From NCBI RefSeq assembly GCF_001758465.1, contig NZ_MJIC01000015.1, positions 124,001-188,000 of the forward strand: a stretch of 64,000 nucleotides of DNA. Direction: 5' to 3'. Source of the stretch: Marisediminitalea lipolytica (GTDB lineage: Bacteria > Pseudomonadota > Gammaproteobacteria > Enterobacterales > Alteromonadaceae). Shown piece by piece: positions 26,996 through 37,137 of this stretch. A model generated the notes under the pieces. The model searched no databases. It was not told the DNA's origin and saw only the letters and a list, made by a program, of their open reading frames with translations. The position numbers and the translations under genes are program-made. Within the stretch, counting starts at the first letter, position 1, and every line of letters begins with the position of its first letter.

Positions 26996-27583
26996 ATGAA
27001 TGATATTAAACGGTTACTTGATAACAACGAACATTGGGCAGCCCGCACGCACGCCGCTGATCCCACTTTTTTCGATACCTTATCCAAGCAGCAGGCACCG
27101 GACTATTTGTGGATAGGCTGTTCAGACAGCCGGGTGCCGGCAAATCAGATTGTTGATTTGTTGCCGGGGGATATATTTGTTCATCGTAATGTGGCGAATC
27201 TGATTATTCATACTGATTTTAACTGTTTGTCAGTGCTGCAATATGCGGTGGACGTGCTTAAGGTGAAGCACATTATTGTCTGCGGTCATTATGGTTGCGG
27301 AGGTGTGGAAGCCGCTATGAGCGACAAGCAGTTTGGTCTTATTGATAACTGGTTGGGCCACATCAAAGATATTTATAAACAACACTACAATGAAGTGCAG
27401 GCTCTGCCGGAATCAGAGCGTTCTGCCCGTTTGTGTGAGCTTAACGTGATGGCGCAAACCGATAATGTAAAACGCACTACCATTGTTAAGGATGCGCTGG
27501 CCCGAAATCAGGAACTGCACATCCACAGCTGGATTTACAGCCTTAAAAACGGTCGCGTAACCGATCTCGGTGCCAGAGGCTAA
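26996..27583 (+). CDS. can: Beta-class carbonic anhydrase
   Basis: This cytoplasmic zinc enzyme (195 aa) interconverts CO2 and bicarbonate. Zinc ligands are Cys42 and Asp44 (CSDSRVPANQI), His98 and Cys101 (HYGCGG). I place the start at ATG 26996 (MNDIKRLLDNNEHW), which matches the normal N-terminus; the longer in-frame extension to 26963 looks spurious. It ends 2 bp before the convergent TamB gene. Confidence 0.93.
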   Translation: MNDIKRLLDNNEHWAARTHAADPTFFDTLSKQQAPDYLWIGCSDSRVPANQIVDLLPGDIFVHRNVANLIIHTDFNCLSVLQYAVDVLKVKHIIVCGHYGCGGVEAAMSDKQFGLIDNWLGHIKDIYKQHYNEVQALPESERSARLCELNVMAQTDNVKRTTIVKDALARNQELHIHSWIYSLKNGRVTDLGARG

Positions 27584-27585
27584 CG

Positions 27586-30500
27586 TTAATTGTCTTTATT
27601 ACTGGTTTCTTCCTTCGCCGGTGGCTTGTTGTCACCGAGGGTAAACTGGTAATAAAGATCCACCGTGACATATAAACTGCGCACTATCTCAAGGTACAGG
27701 TCAGATAATATCTGATACCTCAGGGCCACTTCCTGACCGCCGCTTTCTCCTTCAGAGAACATACCTACGCCGTACCGCACGGTCAGATTGGGGGCGATTT
27801 TGCCGGAAATGGCGACCTTGGTGTTGTCACCTTGTCCGGTAGTACTCAGCGATAAATCTTCAATGCCCAAAGCATTGCCTACGTTGCTGGTGAGTGATTC
27901 GGAGCTGGATATACCAAAGCCTATTAACATGGCTGCATAAGCGCTTTCGTCCATCTGGCCACCGCCCAGTCCGCCGCTGCCATTAAGTAAGTAGGCGAGA
28001 TTTTTGGCCTGATCCATGGTGGGTTCAGAAAACAGTGAAACGCTGGGTTGATTGGCCGGACCCTCTACTCTTACTCCGGCGATCACGTCGTCCTCGGTGA
28101 CATCCGGATCGCGAATTGCCTCAACCAGCAGAATAGGTTGATCAAGCGGACCGTTAAACTGTACTTCACCCGTACGAATAATCAGGTTCTGGCCATAAGC
28201 GGCATAGCGGCCGCTTAAAATCCGCAAATCACCATAGCCAGTCAGGGCGGGTTGAGTTTGCACATTCAATCCGCCGGTTAGCGTGGCTTTTAAGCCAAAG
28301 GCGTCCAGTCTGACTTCTTCACGTTCATCGTCATCAATGGTCACCATAATATTAGCGTTAATGTTATCGACCAGCGCTTCACTGGGCGGTTCTCCGCGTA
28401 AATGCACATCCCGTGACGGCGACACGGCGCTGGGCGGTAACTCTTCAATTTTGACCCTGGCCCAGGGGATATCAATTCTGCCGGTAATATCAACCTGATG
28501 AGGGCGCAAAGCGACTTCCAGATCAGGTGAAACCTTTACCTGACTGCCATCATAGTGCACGGTAAAAGCATCACCCTTAACGGCCAAATCGACTAAAAGT
28601 TCGTCCTGCCAGTCTACTGAACCGCTGAGCTTACCGGGGCCGTCGCCCAGTAAAAAGTCACCTTCAAAGTCGGCGCTGGCGCCGTTTAAGTTAATAGTCT
28701 GGTGCCATTGTCCAATGGTAACCGGCAGGTCTTCGCTGTTAATAAAGCCATCCTGTAATGAGAGTTGCCCTTCAATAGCGGGTAAACTCAGCGGCCCTTT
28801 CAGGGTGATATTGCCGTTAATATCCCCGGTTAATTCTTCCATTCGGGCAATGAGCGGCTTAAACGGTGCCAGTTGCCAGTCAGCTATGTTGATGCTCGCT
28901 TCTATGCCCGGGGTTTCAGTAAATGGAAAAATAGTGGCTTGTGACGTAATAGCGCCAATCTGAGGGCTCTTAATACTGCCGGTTAAAGCCAGCTGTTGTT
29001 CATCGAATTCCCCGCTAAAGCTCACCTCATCCAGATTAATTGTTACGGGTTCATTGCCGGCCAACTGCCATCTGTCCGGGCTAACGTTAATTTGTAGCTG
29101 ACCGGCGGCGTTTTGGCTGGTGGTATTAAAATTGCCGCTGGTGGCTATATTCAACATGGCATTGTTACGTTCTACCAGTAACTCTGGCATTAACTCGTCA
29201 ACCCATAAACCCAGTGGCAGTGAGTCTGCCTGCACATTCCAGGCAATCTTTGCCGGAGTGTAGTCCATGTTGTTAATGCAAAGTGAGCCTTGTTCTCTGG
29301 CTTTCCAACAATGTTTGCTGACTATGGCGTGCTGTGATTCGGCATCAAAACTCAGCTCAACGTCTGTTTGTAATTTCCAGACCGTGTTTAAAATAGCCAG
29401 CTGCGTATCAGACAGAACGCCGCGCCATTGCTGATCCTGCCATTGTCCTTGCAGGTTCAGAGTGGTGGTGTGCTCAGGTAACCGAAGATTCGCCGTGAGG
29501 TTGTGCTCGGCCAGGGAGCCTTGCAAGTTGATTTCACCATTAAGCGGGCCCTCGTTAGCCGCGGCTTCGCTCAGGCGCGGACTGGCCGCTACATTGGTCA
29601 GATTGATCTTGCCATCGATAACCGGAGTTGCCCATTCACCTTTAACCGCAACAGTACCATTAAGATAACCGGAAATATCCGGGTAAAGTGCTGCCAGCTC
29701 GGGTAAATCCAGGGCGATCAAAGCATCGAGATACTGCTTGTTGAATACCTGGCCAACGGCCGAAAACTGATTGCTGGCCAGATCCCCTGCCAGGTTGGCA
29801 ACCATGATATCGCTATTGGCTGAGTAAACAGCATCACCGCTTAAACTGAATGGGTGGCGAAGGTGCTCGCCCGTCAGGCGAATATCCGAAACCAGTATAT
29901 TAGGCCCTTTGTCGTTTATGTTTACCTGTGCTTTAAGTACACCATTAAGGTTGCCCGGTGCGTTTTCCGACAAGGTCTGTAAGTCTACACCGGTCAGGCG
30001 GGTTATACCTTCCCAGCTGAGTGATTCACTAAAATATAAAATCCCGCTGTTCGTAACCTCGCCTTGCAGTATTTCGCTGTTAAGTGCCGAGACGGCCAGT
30101 GAGCGGTCGCCCAGTAGTGCAAGTAAATCCACTTTAACTGGCGACACGTCCGGGATGGTGGCTGCGCCGTTGAGCTGGATAGCGTATTCGCCCATTTGCC
30201 CCTGCACTGACATTACGCCACTATCAAGCTGCACATCGGCTAGCGGTTTAAGGGTTTGGGCCGGCCATTGGGTGTGCAGCGAAACTGGCAGGTTATCGTT
30301 CAGCACATTGATATTACCTTTAATGTCAGCGCTGGCCAGACCGCTTGTAGTCAGGGTTAGTGCCAGGTCGCTTAAATCGCCGCTGGCATTCAATTCAGCA
30401 TGCTGGGCAGAGTCCTCTACCGGCAGATCGGCGAGCAGGGCCAGCTCCAGTGGATACTGACCACTAAGCGAGAGCTTACCGTTTAAACCAGCCTGGAGCT

Positions 30501-31254
30501 GGGGCATATTGACTTGTAAGTCGGTAACCCGGACCTCATTGCCGTGAATCTGCGCCTGATTTAAGGAAGCGTCCAGGGCGACCAGTTCCTGTTTACCCTG
30601 AACAACACTAAAGTCTGTCAGATTAAAATTAATCAGGTCTATCGATAAGGGCACGTAGACTTCAGGTAATGCTGGCGCCTGATACGCCAGTATTAACGGT
30701 GTTTTCGGTTGGGGCTCACTTTCCGGCAGAGTAAGCTCAACGCCATCAAGATGCAGTGACTGCGCCCGCAGTACGTCTATCCAGCTAAGCTGGCCGGTTA
30801 ACTGCTGCGCGCTAATATTTACAGCAGGACTGTTAAAGCGGACATCGCTAACCGTTAAAGCGTCAATGGTGATCCCAAGGGGTAAGCTGATGTCCCCGGT
30901 GGGCTCGGTAGTGGCGCTTTCTGCTGGTGCGCTTACCGCTAATTGCGTGACGTGGGGCGAGGTAACCTTAAGCGCGGTAATACAGGCCTGAGTGTTCAGC
31001 AAGCAGTGCCAGTCGTGGGCAATTGATGCCCTAGCGACACTGACCTGCCATTGTTCATTTTGCCAGTTCAGTTGCTCTACTGTCAGTTCGCTAAGCACAC
31101 TTCCCGATATGGATTTTACTGATAAACCGGGCACGTATTTATTGGCAGCATAACTCAATAGCGGTGTGCCCAATGGAGATAACAGGGCACCCGCCAGCAG
31201 TAGCACTGTGAGCAGTATCAGCAGAAAAAACCTGGCCAGACGGTTAATACTCAT
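27586..31254 (-). CDS. tamB: Translocation and assembly module inner-membrane component TamB
   Basis: This 1222-aa AsmA/TamB-family protein is anchored in the inner membrane by an N-terminal helix (FFLLILLTVLLLAGALLSP) and spans the periplasm as a long beta-groove. Together with TamA it supports insertion of some outer-membrane proteins or lipid transport. The C-terminal DUF490/TamB domain (about 880-1205) carries the typical DADVTEDDVIAGVRVEGP-like region and GFGISSSESLTSNVGNALGI. The start overlaps the tamA stop by 4 bp, so the two are translationally coupled. The length is close to that of other TamB proteins. Confidence 0.93.
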   Translation of the reverse strand: MSINRLARFFLLILLTVLLLAGALLSPLGTPLLSYAANKYVPGLSVKSISGSVLSELTVEQLNWQNEQWQVSVARASIAHDWHCLLNTQACITALKVTSPHVTQLAVSAPAESATTEPTGDISLPLGITIDALTVSDVRFNSPAVNISAQQLTGQLSWIDVLRAQSLHLDGVELTLPESEPQPKTPLILAYQAPALPEVYVPLSIDLINFNLTDFSVVQGKQELVALDASLNQAQIHGNEVRVTDLQVNMPQLQAGLNGKLSLSGQYPLELALLADLPVEDSAQHAELNASGDLSDLALTLTTSGLASADIKGNINVLNDNLPVSLHTQWPAQTLKPLADVQLDSGVMSVQGQMGEYAIQLNGAATIPDVSPVKVDLLALLGDRSLAVSALNSEILQGEVTNSGILYFSESLSWEGITRLTGVDLQTLSENAPGNLNGVLKAQVNINDKGPNILVSDIRLTGEHLRHPFSLSGDAVYSANSDIMVANLAGDLASNQFSAVGQVFNKQYLDALIALDLPELAALYPDISGYLNGTVAVKGEWATPVIDGKINLTNVAASPRLSEAAANEGPLNGEINLQGSLAEHNLTANLRLPEHTTTLNLQGQWQDQQWRGVLSDTQLAILNTVWKLQTDVELSFDAESQHAIVSKHCWKAREQGSLCINNMDYTPAKIAWNVQADSLPLGLWVDELMPELLVERNNAMLNIATSGNFNTTSQNAAGQLQINVSPDRWQLAGNEPVTINLDEVSFSGEFDEQQLALTGSIKSPQIGAITSQATIFPFTETPGIEASINIADWQLAPFKPLIARMEELTGDINGNITLKGPLSLPAIEGQLSLQDGFINSEDLPVTIGQWHQTINLNGASADFEGDFLLGDGPGKLSGSVDWQDELLVDLAVKGDAFTVHYDGSQVKVSPDLEVALRPHQVDITGRIDIPWARVKIEELPPSAVSPSRDVHLRGEPPSEALVDNINANIMVTIDDDEREEVRLDAFGLKATLTGGLNVQTQPALTGYGDLRILSGRYAAYGQNLIIRTGEVQFNGPLDQPILLVEAIRDPDVTEDDVIAGVRVEGPANQPSVSLFSEPTMDQAKNLAYLLNGSGGLGGGQMDESAYAAMLIGFGISSSESLTSNVGNALGIEDLSLSTTGQGDNTKVAISGKIAPNLTVRYGVGMFSEGESGGQEVALRYQILSDLYLEIVRSLYVTVDLYYQFTLGDNKPPAKEETSNKDN

Positions 31255-33002
31255 AGTTCCGGCCCCAGCGAGAAGTGGAAGCGTAACTGCGAATCGTAAT
31301 CGTTTTCACCCAGGGCAATATAAAATCGCACCGGGCCAATGAGGGTCAGCCAATGAGCGCCGATACCGATACCGCGGGATACGCTTTCCGAAAAATCATT
31401 GGTAGCAGTACCCACATCGGCAAAAATGGCTGCACGCCAGTTGTCGGCAACGGGGTAGGCGTACTCAACGCTGGCGGTAGCCAGGTAGCGCGCACCGGTC
31501 AGCACGGTCTCACCTTCTTCATCGAGCACGGTAGGTGATATTTCCTGATAGCTGAAACCACGGATACTTTGGTCGCCACCGGTAAAAAAGCGTAATGACG
31601 ACGGTACCCGGTTAAAATCATCGGTGCGGATTGCCCCGGCTTCTGCCCGCAGGTAAAGACGATGCTTATCGTTAAACGTGGTAATAATCTTGGCGTTAGC
31701 GGTGACCTTGAGTAACGATATGTCACTTCCTGCGCTCTCATGCCCGCCTTGGACGGCAATAATGTACTGCTGGCCATTACTGATGCTGAGCTCCTGATCC
31801 GACTTGGTGTAACCTATGGAGTAGCCAGGCATGAGCAAATTAATGGTTTGTGGCTCGCTGATACCCTGGGTAAACATCTCTCTTTCGTAGGTTAGCGACA
31901 CGCTGCGTTGCCAGGGGGATTGGGCGTCTTTCCAAAACCGATGTGCGGAGATACTCAGTGTTTCACTTTCCGTATCACTGGTGTCGTTGTCTTCAAATTC
32001 ATAACTGGTCTGAAAGCTCGCGTAATCGTTATTTACGTCCTCCAGCGGAATGCGGTAATCAAGGCTTGCGGCCTGCTCAAGCTGAGACACAAATATCTGA
32101 CCGGTAAGAGAGTGACCACGGGTATTCACCCAGGGACGTTCCCAACGTGCCCGGACCCGGGGGCCTTTGTCAGAGTTAGCACCACCACCAAGGTTAAAGA
32201 TATCCCGTGGCAGATGCGAAAGTGCAACCTGGATAGGCACTTTGGCGCCGTCAGCGCGGCTCACAACAGGGCGTGCAATAGCACGGGCAAAATAGCCCGT
32301 TTCGTTTAATCGTCGGTTAAATTCGGTAAGTTTGGCTGAGCTGTACTTCTCGCCGTTAGTAAAGGTTTTAAGACGGCCAATAATAGCACTGGCGCGGTCG
32401 TCGCCAATAAATTCTATGTCACCAAATTCATACTGACGGCCGCTTTGTGCGATCAGCAGAATATTGGCTGCATACTCTTCTCTGACCAGGTCGAGCCGGG
32501 TTGCCTGCCAATGAAAATCGAAATACCCGTTTGACAGGGCATAATTAAACATCTCTGACTTAAATTTTTCGTACGTGGGCTGATGCAACACATCACCGGG
32601 TTTGAGCGAAAAGGCGTTAAAGCGTTGCCGAAATGCGTCATCATCGCGGCCCTCACCGATGATTTCACGGGTTACATTGGTTATCCGCAGAGGCTCTTTC
32701 AGGGTAACATCGACGACTAAGTCTTCGTCGTCGAAATACAGCTCAACCTCACTTTTGTAAAAACCGAATGGCTGCAGCGCAGTTTTTACAGCACGGATAA
32801 TGCGCTCTTCGGTGGGCTCGTCGAGGCTATTGTTGGTTAGCGTTATCGGGTCCAGATACAGTCCGATATTCTTTTTTAGTTCGCTTTTGTCCACGCCTTT
32901 CAGTTTGAATTCCAAAGCCTGCGCTGGCTGCAAAGCAAAAAGCGCAAGCAAAACTAAAGGGCGTAGCAAATATCGAAACGGCAATACAATACAAACTGGC
33001 AT
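31251..33002 (-). CDS. tamA: Translocation and assembly module outer-membrane component TamA
   Basis: This is an outer-membrane Omp85-family protein. From the start chosen here (ATG 33002, MPVCIVLPFRYLLRPLV) it has 583 aa, close to E. coli TamA; the frame stays open to 33038 but the shorter form gives a normal signal peptide ending at QPAQA. Three POTRA domains cover about 25-255. The beta-barrel follows, containing the Omp85 signature (FFTGGDQSIRGF) and ending in an aromatic-poor FSLGPEL strand. It works with the downstream, overlapping tamB. Confidence 0.92.
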   Translation of the reverse strand: MPVCIVLPFRYLLRPLVLLALFALQPAQALEFKLKGVDKSELKKNIGLYLDPITLTNNSLDEPTEERIIRAVKTALQPFGFYKSEVELYFDDEDLVVDVTLKEPLRITNVTREIIGEGRDDDAFRQRFNAFSLKPGDVLHQPTYEKFKSEMFNYALSNGYFDFHWQATRLDLVREEYAANILLIAQSGRQYEFGDIEFIGDDRASAIIGRLKTFTNGEKYSSAKLTEFNRRLNETGYFARAIARPVVSRADGAKVPIQVALSHLPRDIFNLGGGANSDKGPRVRARWERPWVNTRGHSLTGQIFVSQLEQAASLDYRIPLEDVNNDYASFQTSYEFEDNDTSDTESETLSISAHRFWKDAQSPWQRSVSLTYEREMFTQGISEPQTINLLMPGYSIGYTKSDQELSISNGQQYIIAVQGGHESAGSDISLLKVTANAKIITTFNDKHRLYLRAEAGAIRTDDFNRVPSSLRFFTGGDQSIRGFSYQEISPTVLDEEGETVLTGARYLATASVEYAYPVADNWRAAIFADVGTATNDFSESVSRGIGIGAHWLTLIGPVRFYIALGENDYDSQLRFHFSLGPEL

Positions 33003-33203
33003 TAAAAAGAATTGTGCTCCTCGCACGCTGGCTAACACTATAAAGGTACTAACGCAGACATAAGCAGAATCTACGCCAGAAGTTTACTCTTTTCGTTCCT
33101 TGCACTACAGCAATTTCCGCCGACAAGCGGCTTGTTGCGACTGTTGAGCACTTTCGTTTATATTGTGTTTGCTATTTTTATTATAAAAAACAAGGAACGT
33201 AGA

Positions 33204-35138
33204 ATGATTTGCCGGTCTGTAAAGTTAGTGGCTTTATTGTGGGGAGTTTTCTTTTTATTACCCGCTTTCGGAGAGCCTCAACCTGTCGATGTGTTTGCCC
33301 GTTTGCCGCAATTTTACAGTGTTGCTATGTCACCTGACGGCAAGCGAATTGCCATGGAACGTAATTCGGCGAGCGAAGATTTAGCCGCCCTGATGACTCT
33401 GGACCTGGCTACCGGTAAGGCCTACTACCTGCTTAAGGCCGATAACCGCCAGGTTAAGATAAACTGGTATCACTGGGCTAACAACGAAGACCTGCTTGTA
33501 AGCGCCCGTTATGAAGTTTCTGAAGGCGGGCAGAAATTCTTTAAAACCCGCCTGTATAAAATGAAATACGACTCCCAGGGCGAAACGCCGGAACAGGTGA
33601 TCGACTGGCGGCATATTAAACGCTACCAGAACGATGCGGGTTATGTCCCCCAGTTTCAGGATGACATTATTGATTATCTGCCCGATGATCCTGACAACAT
33701 TTTAATGGCAATCGATATTTCCCGCCCCTTTGAAAAGTCGGTTTTCAAAGTCAGTTTAAAATCACGGAAAATACAGCGGTTGATCAAAGGGAAAAAGCGG
33801 ATCCGGGACTGGATTACTGATCGTCAGGGCAACGTGCGAATTGGTATTGCGTTGGATTATGAAACCGGCGACCGGCAAATCTTTTTGCGTGATGAAGACG
33901 ACAACTACGAAGAGCTGTACGCGTTTAATGTGTCTACCGACAAACCGGTTTATGTTGCAGGATTTGCGCTGGATCCCAACATTTTGTACATCAAAAAATA
34001 CTTAAATCAATTTAAGGCGCTATACAAACTGGATTTGACAACCCGTGAGGAAACTCTGGTGTATGCCGACGACAGTTACGACGTGGATGGCGGGCTCATC
34101 TACTCGCCTAAAACCAGGGATGCGATTGGGGTAAAGCACAGTAATGCACCAGGTGGCCGGTATTATTGGGATGACCGTTATGCACCGCTGCAAAAAGGTC
34201 TCGATAAACTGTTTAAGGGTAAACACAACTACCTTAGAGGGTTTAGCACCAACGAGGACATTTATCTGCTTTATTCCGAAAGTGATACGTCGCCGGGCCG
34301 TTATTACATTGGTAATCAGAAAGAAGTCACCATCAACTTTTTGTTTGATCAGTATCCGGATATAAACACGGACGTTTTAGCCGAGCATAACCTGATAACC
34401 TTTACCGCTCGCGACAAAGCCGAGATCGAAGGCTACCTTACATTACCAAAACAAGGGCAGGCGCCTTACCCAACGGTGATATTTCCTCATGGCGGGCCAA
34501 GTGGCCGCGAGTATGACGGTTTTGATTACTGGACTGCCTATTTTACCAGCCGTGGCTATGCCGTGTTACGGCCTAATTTCAGAGGCTCCTCCGGGTATGG
34601 TTTTTCCTTTAGTGAGTCACAAATGCAAAACTGGGGTATGGCCATGCAGGATGATGTAGTGGATGGCACCCAGTGGATGATTGATCAAGGCTATGCAGAT
34701 AAAAATCGCATTTGTATTGTGGGTGCCAGCTACGGTGGATTTGCTGCGTTGGCGGCCACCGTGAAAAGCCCGGACATGTATCAGTGCGCGGTAAGCTTTG
34801 CCGGTGTGAGTGATTTGGACCGGCTGGTACGCCGGGCAAGGGGATTCCTGAACTCAAAGCTGGTACAGAAGCAAATTGGCGAAGACAGTGATGACCGGGA
34901 TCGTCGCTCCCCGATTAACTATGTGGAAAAAATCAAAACCCCAATTCTGCTGGTGCATGGTGAGGAAGACCGGGTGGTGCATGTAGAGCAAAGCCGCATG
35001 ATGGCCGGCGAACTGGAAGATGAAGACAAATCCTTCCGCTATGTTGAACTACCTATGGGTAATCACCATTTATCCATTCAGTCTAATCGCGTAAAGTTCT
35101 TTCAGGAAATGGATAAGTTTCTGGCTGAATATTTATAA
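33204..35138 (+). CDS. Exported S9 family (prolyl oligopeptidase-type) peptidase
   Basis: This 644-aa serine peptidase has an N-terminal beta-propeller-like region (about 30-385) and a C-terminal alpha/beta-hydrolase domain. The catalytic triad is Ser509 (GASYGG), Asp in HGEEDRVV and His in GNHHL. The start chosen is ATG 33204 (MICRSVKLVALLWG), with AAGGAACG upstream and a signal peptide ending at PAFG; a longer frame begins at 33132 but adds an implausible second hydrophobic segment. It acts on short peptides in the periplasm. It is transcribed divergently from tamA. Confidence 0.88.
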   Translation: MICRSVKLVALLWGVFFLLPAFGEPQPVDVFARLPQFYSVAMSPDGKRIAMERNSASEDLAALMTLDLATGKAYYLLKADNRQVKINWYHWANNEDLLVSARYEVSEGGQKFFKTRLYKMKYDSQGETPEQVIDWRHIKRYQNDAGYVPQFQDDIIDYLPDDPDNILMAIDISRPFEKSVFKVSLKSRKIQRLIKGKKRIRDWITDRQGNVRIGIALDYETGDRQIFLRDEDDNYEELYAFNVSTDKPVYVAGFALDPNILYIKKYLNQFKALYKLDLTTREETLVYADDSYDVDGGLIYSPKTRDAIGVKHSNAPGGRYYWDDRYAPLQKGLDKLFKGKHNYLRGFSTNEDIYLLYSESDTSPGRYYIGNQKEVTINFLFDQYPDINTDVLAEHNLITFTARDKAEIEGYLTLPKQGQAPYPTVIFPHGGPSGREYDGFDYWTAYFTSRGYAVLRPNFRGSSGYGFSFSESQMQNWGMAMQDDVVDGTQWMIDQGYADKNRICIVGASYGGFAALAATVKSPDMYQCAVSFAGVSDLDRLVRRARGFLNSKLVQKQIGEDSDDRDRRSPINYVEKIKTPILLVHGEEDRVVHVEQSRMMAGELEDEDKSFRYVELPMGNHHLSIQSNRVKFFQEMDKFLAEYL

Positions 35139-35156
35139 TCCATGTCGACCTGGGAG

Positions 35157-35174
35157 AGGTGCCTGAGCGCACCT
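35157..35174 (+). terminator. Weak stem-loop after the S9 peptidase
   Basis: AGGTGC pairs with GCACCT around a 6-nt loop, followed only by TTTCC. It is a possible weak terminator. Confidence 0.35.
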
Positions 35175-35292
35175 TTCCGGGGCTTCGGTTTGCTTTTGAT
35201 CCAGATCAGACGTGACGGGATTAAGCGTGAAACTGCCCTCCGAAAAGGTGGTAACAGGCGTACAATTATTCCAGATAGAAGGAGAATTGAAC

Positions 35293-36225
35293 GTGTCCGA
35301 AACGCAAAAACTAACCGCAGTGCCGACCCCGGCAGATGATAACGAACATCCCCATTCACTGGCCGAAATGCGCCATGACGATCAGTATATTGCCGAGTCA
35401 TTTCGCTCTGGTGAATACCCGTACAAGCGCAAGGTAACGCGACAGTTCTACGAGCAGCATAAACATCAGTTGCAGGTAGAACTGCTTAAAGTACAGAAAT
35501 GGGTTAAAGAAACCGGCGAGCGGGTTGTTATGATCTTTGAAGGACGCGATGCGGCGGGTAAAGGCGGCACCATAAAACGTTTTATGGAACATCTTAATCC
35601 TCGTGGTGCTCGGGTTGTTGCGCTGGAAAAACCCTCTGAAGAAGAAAAAGGACAATGGTACTTCCAGCGTTACATTAAGCATTTACCCACCGCCGGCGAA
35701 ATAGTGCTGTTTGACCGTTCCTGGTATAACCGGGCAGGCGTAGAACGGGTAATGGGTTTTTGTGAGCCCAATGAATATCTTGAGTTTATGCGCCAGACCC
35801 CTGAGCTGGAACGGATGCTGGTTAACAGCGGTATCCGGGTATTCAAATTCTGGTTCTCGGTAACGCAGGAAGAACAAACCCGTCGTTTCCAGAAACGCGA
35901 AACCGATCCGCTGAAACAATGGAAGTTAAGCCCTATTGATAAACTGGCTCAGCAAAAATGGGACGACTATACCGAGGCCAAAGAAGCTATGTTTTTCTAC
36001 ACCGATACCAATGATGCGCCCTGGGTGGTCATTAAGTCTGATGATAAAAAACGGGCTCGCCTTAACTGTATGCAGTATTTCTTGCACTCCATGCCTTATC
36101 CTAATAAGGACAGACGTATTGCTAAAGCGCCGGATCCACTGATTGTGGGCCGTGCTTCAACCGTTATCGACCGGGATAATCATATTCTGGGTAAGTCGCT
36201 GCATCCTGATCAGCAAAAAGGCTAA
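35293..36225 (+). CDS. ppk2: Polyphosphate kinase 2
   Basis: This PPK2-family enzyme transfers phosphate between polyphosphate and nucleotides. Walker A is GRDAAGKGG at residues 84-92 (numbered from the chosen start), Walker B is DRSWYNRAG, and the lid region is rich in Arg/Lys (KRETDPLKQWKLSPIDKLA). It is a single-domain protein of 310 aa. I choose GTG 35293 because GAAGGAG lies 8 bp before it; the frame stays open to GTG 35212. The subclass, and so the preferred nucleotide (ADP, GDP or AMP), is not assigned. It ends at a strong terminator. Confidence 0.92.
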   Translation: MSETQKLTAVPTPADDNEHPHSLAEMRHDDQYIAESFRSGEYPYKRKVTRQFYEQHKHQLQVELLKVQKWVKETGERVVMIFEGRDAAGKGGTIKRFMEHLNPRGARVVALEKPSEEEKGQWYFQRYIKHLPTAGEIVLFDRSWYNRAGVERVMGFCEPNEYLEFMRQTPELERMLVNSGIRVFKFWFSVTQEEQTRRFQKRETDPLKQWKLSPIDKLAQQKWDDYTEAKEAMFFYTDTNDAPWVVIKSDDKKRARLNCMQYFLHSMPYPNKDRRIAKAPDPLIVGRASTVIDRDNHILGKSLHPDQQKG

Positions 36226-36232
36226 CCGCTGG

Positions 36233-36264
36233 GTAAAAGTGTCTGCTTGGGCAGACACTTTTAC
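36233..36264. terminator. Terminator after ppk2
   Basis: A perfect 14-bp stem, GTAAAAGTGTCTGC pairing with GCAGACACTTTTAC around a TTGG loop. The A/T ends of the stem make it usable in both directions. Confidence 0.8.
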
Positions 36265-36400
36265 ACACTGCCCCCCTAAACTTTTCCTGTGATTAATATC
36301 TAACCCGTTGTTCCATAGTGCTATTTAAGATCTGGCAAGCTATTCGCAATGTAAGCTTGTTATGCCGCGAACGCGGCGCCGTATTTTAAAGGAATAGCAG

Positions 36401-36565
36401 ATGATTATTTTTATCCTTATCGGGCTGACTGTACTAGCCACTTTTATCAAAATGCAGGGGGCATCCCGGGTAATGAACAGTGTGGGAAAATTCATCTTGG
36501 TGTTAAGTGTTTATGTGGTATTTTTAAACAAAGTAGTCAAAGCATTACTGTTCAGACATCATTAA
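36401..36565 (+). CDS. 54-residue membrane peptide of unknown function
   Basis: This short frame runs from ATG 36401 to TAA 36565, preceded by AAAGGAATAG, a good ribosome site. The product has two hydrophobic segments (IIFILIGLTVLATFI and FILVLSVYVVFLNKVV) joined by a polar turn and ends KALLFRHH. It lies 34 bp upstream of a lipoprotein gene on the same strand, so the two may form a small envelope operon. Membrane character and ribosome site support it; homology is untested. Confidence 0.55.
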   Translation: MIIFILIGLTVLATFIKMQGASRVMNSVGKFILVLSVYVVFLNKVVKALLFRHH

Positions 36566-36599
36566 AACATAAAGTACACCTGCTAAGGACACTCTGCTT

Positions 36600-36902
36600 A
36601 TGAAAGCGAACAAACATTTATCTACCCTCCTTGTTGTGAGTTTTTTTACCCTGTTTTTAAGCGCTTGTAGCGAAGAAAAGAAAGAGCAGGCGGAAGATTC
36701 GCTGAGTAAGTTTAAAAGTGCAGCCAGTCAGGCCATGGACGACGCTAAAGTGGCCGCTTCTGATGCCGCAGACAAAGCTAAGGAAATGGCTGAAGATGCC
36801 GCGGATAAAGCCGAAGATTTAGCCGATGATGCAGGCGATGCCCTTGAAGATGCCTGTGAAGACGCCAAAGAGAAATTAGACCTGAAAGACAAAGACTGTT
36901 AA
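36600..36902 (+). CDS. Small alanine/aspartate-rich lipoprotein
   Basis: This is a 100-aa protein with a lipoprotein signal peptide ending in the lipobox LSAC (Cys23). The mature part is a low-complexity helix of repeating A-D-K-A units (AADKAKEMAEDAADKAEDLA), strongly amphipathic and likely an extended coiled coil. Two more cysteines lie near the C-terminus. The composition resembles small outer-membrane lipoproteins, but no family is assigned. It may be co-transcribed with the 54-residue membrane peptide upstream. Confidence 0.75.
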   Translation: MKANKHLSTLLVVSFFTLFLSACSEEKKEQAEDSLSKFKSAASQAMDDAKVAASDAADKAKEMAEDAADKAEDLADDAGDALEDACEDAKEKLDLKDKDC

Positions 36903-36926
36903 TCCCCCATACTATATATGTTGTGC

Positions 36927-36944
36927 GCGCAGCGCTGGCTGCGC
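36927..36944. repeat. GC-rich stem-loop after the lipoprotein gene
   Basis: GCGCAGC pairs with GCTGCGC around GCTG. There is no T-tract, so intrinsic termination is uncertain. Confidence 0.4.
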
Positions 36945-37137
36945 CGACCTTCGTTTCCGCCTTTTGTCCAGACTGTGCGTAAAAAGCGTTAAAATTCTGC
37001 GCTATTTTACCGCTATTTCACGCTTAACTCAGCGCAGTCAGCGTAAAGTTCCTGTATACTAGCCGGCTAATTTATGGGCTGTTTTTTCAGTTTACTCAGC
37101 AGTCTTAAGTCCTTACCAGCCGGAATACTCTCTAGTT

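Noticed and set aside
35145-35200. tRNA-Ser-like string (GAGAGGTGCCTGAGCGC)
   Set aside because: Only one stem forms; there is no anticodon arm, no T-loop sequence and no acceptor pairing.
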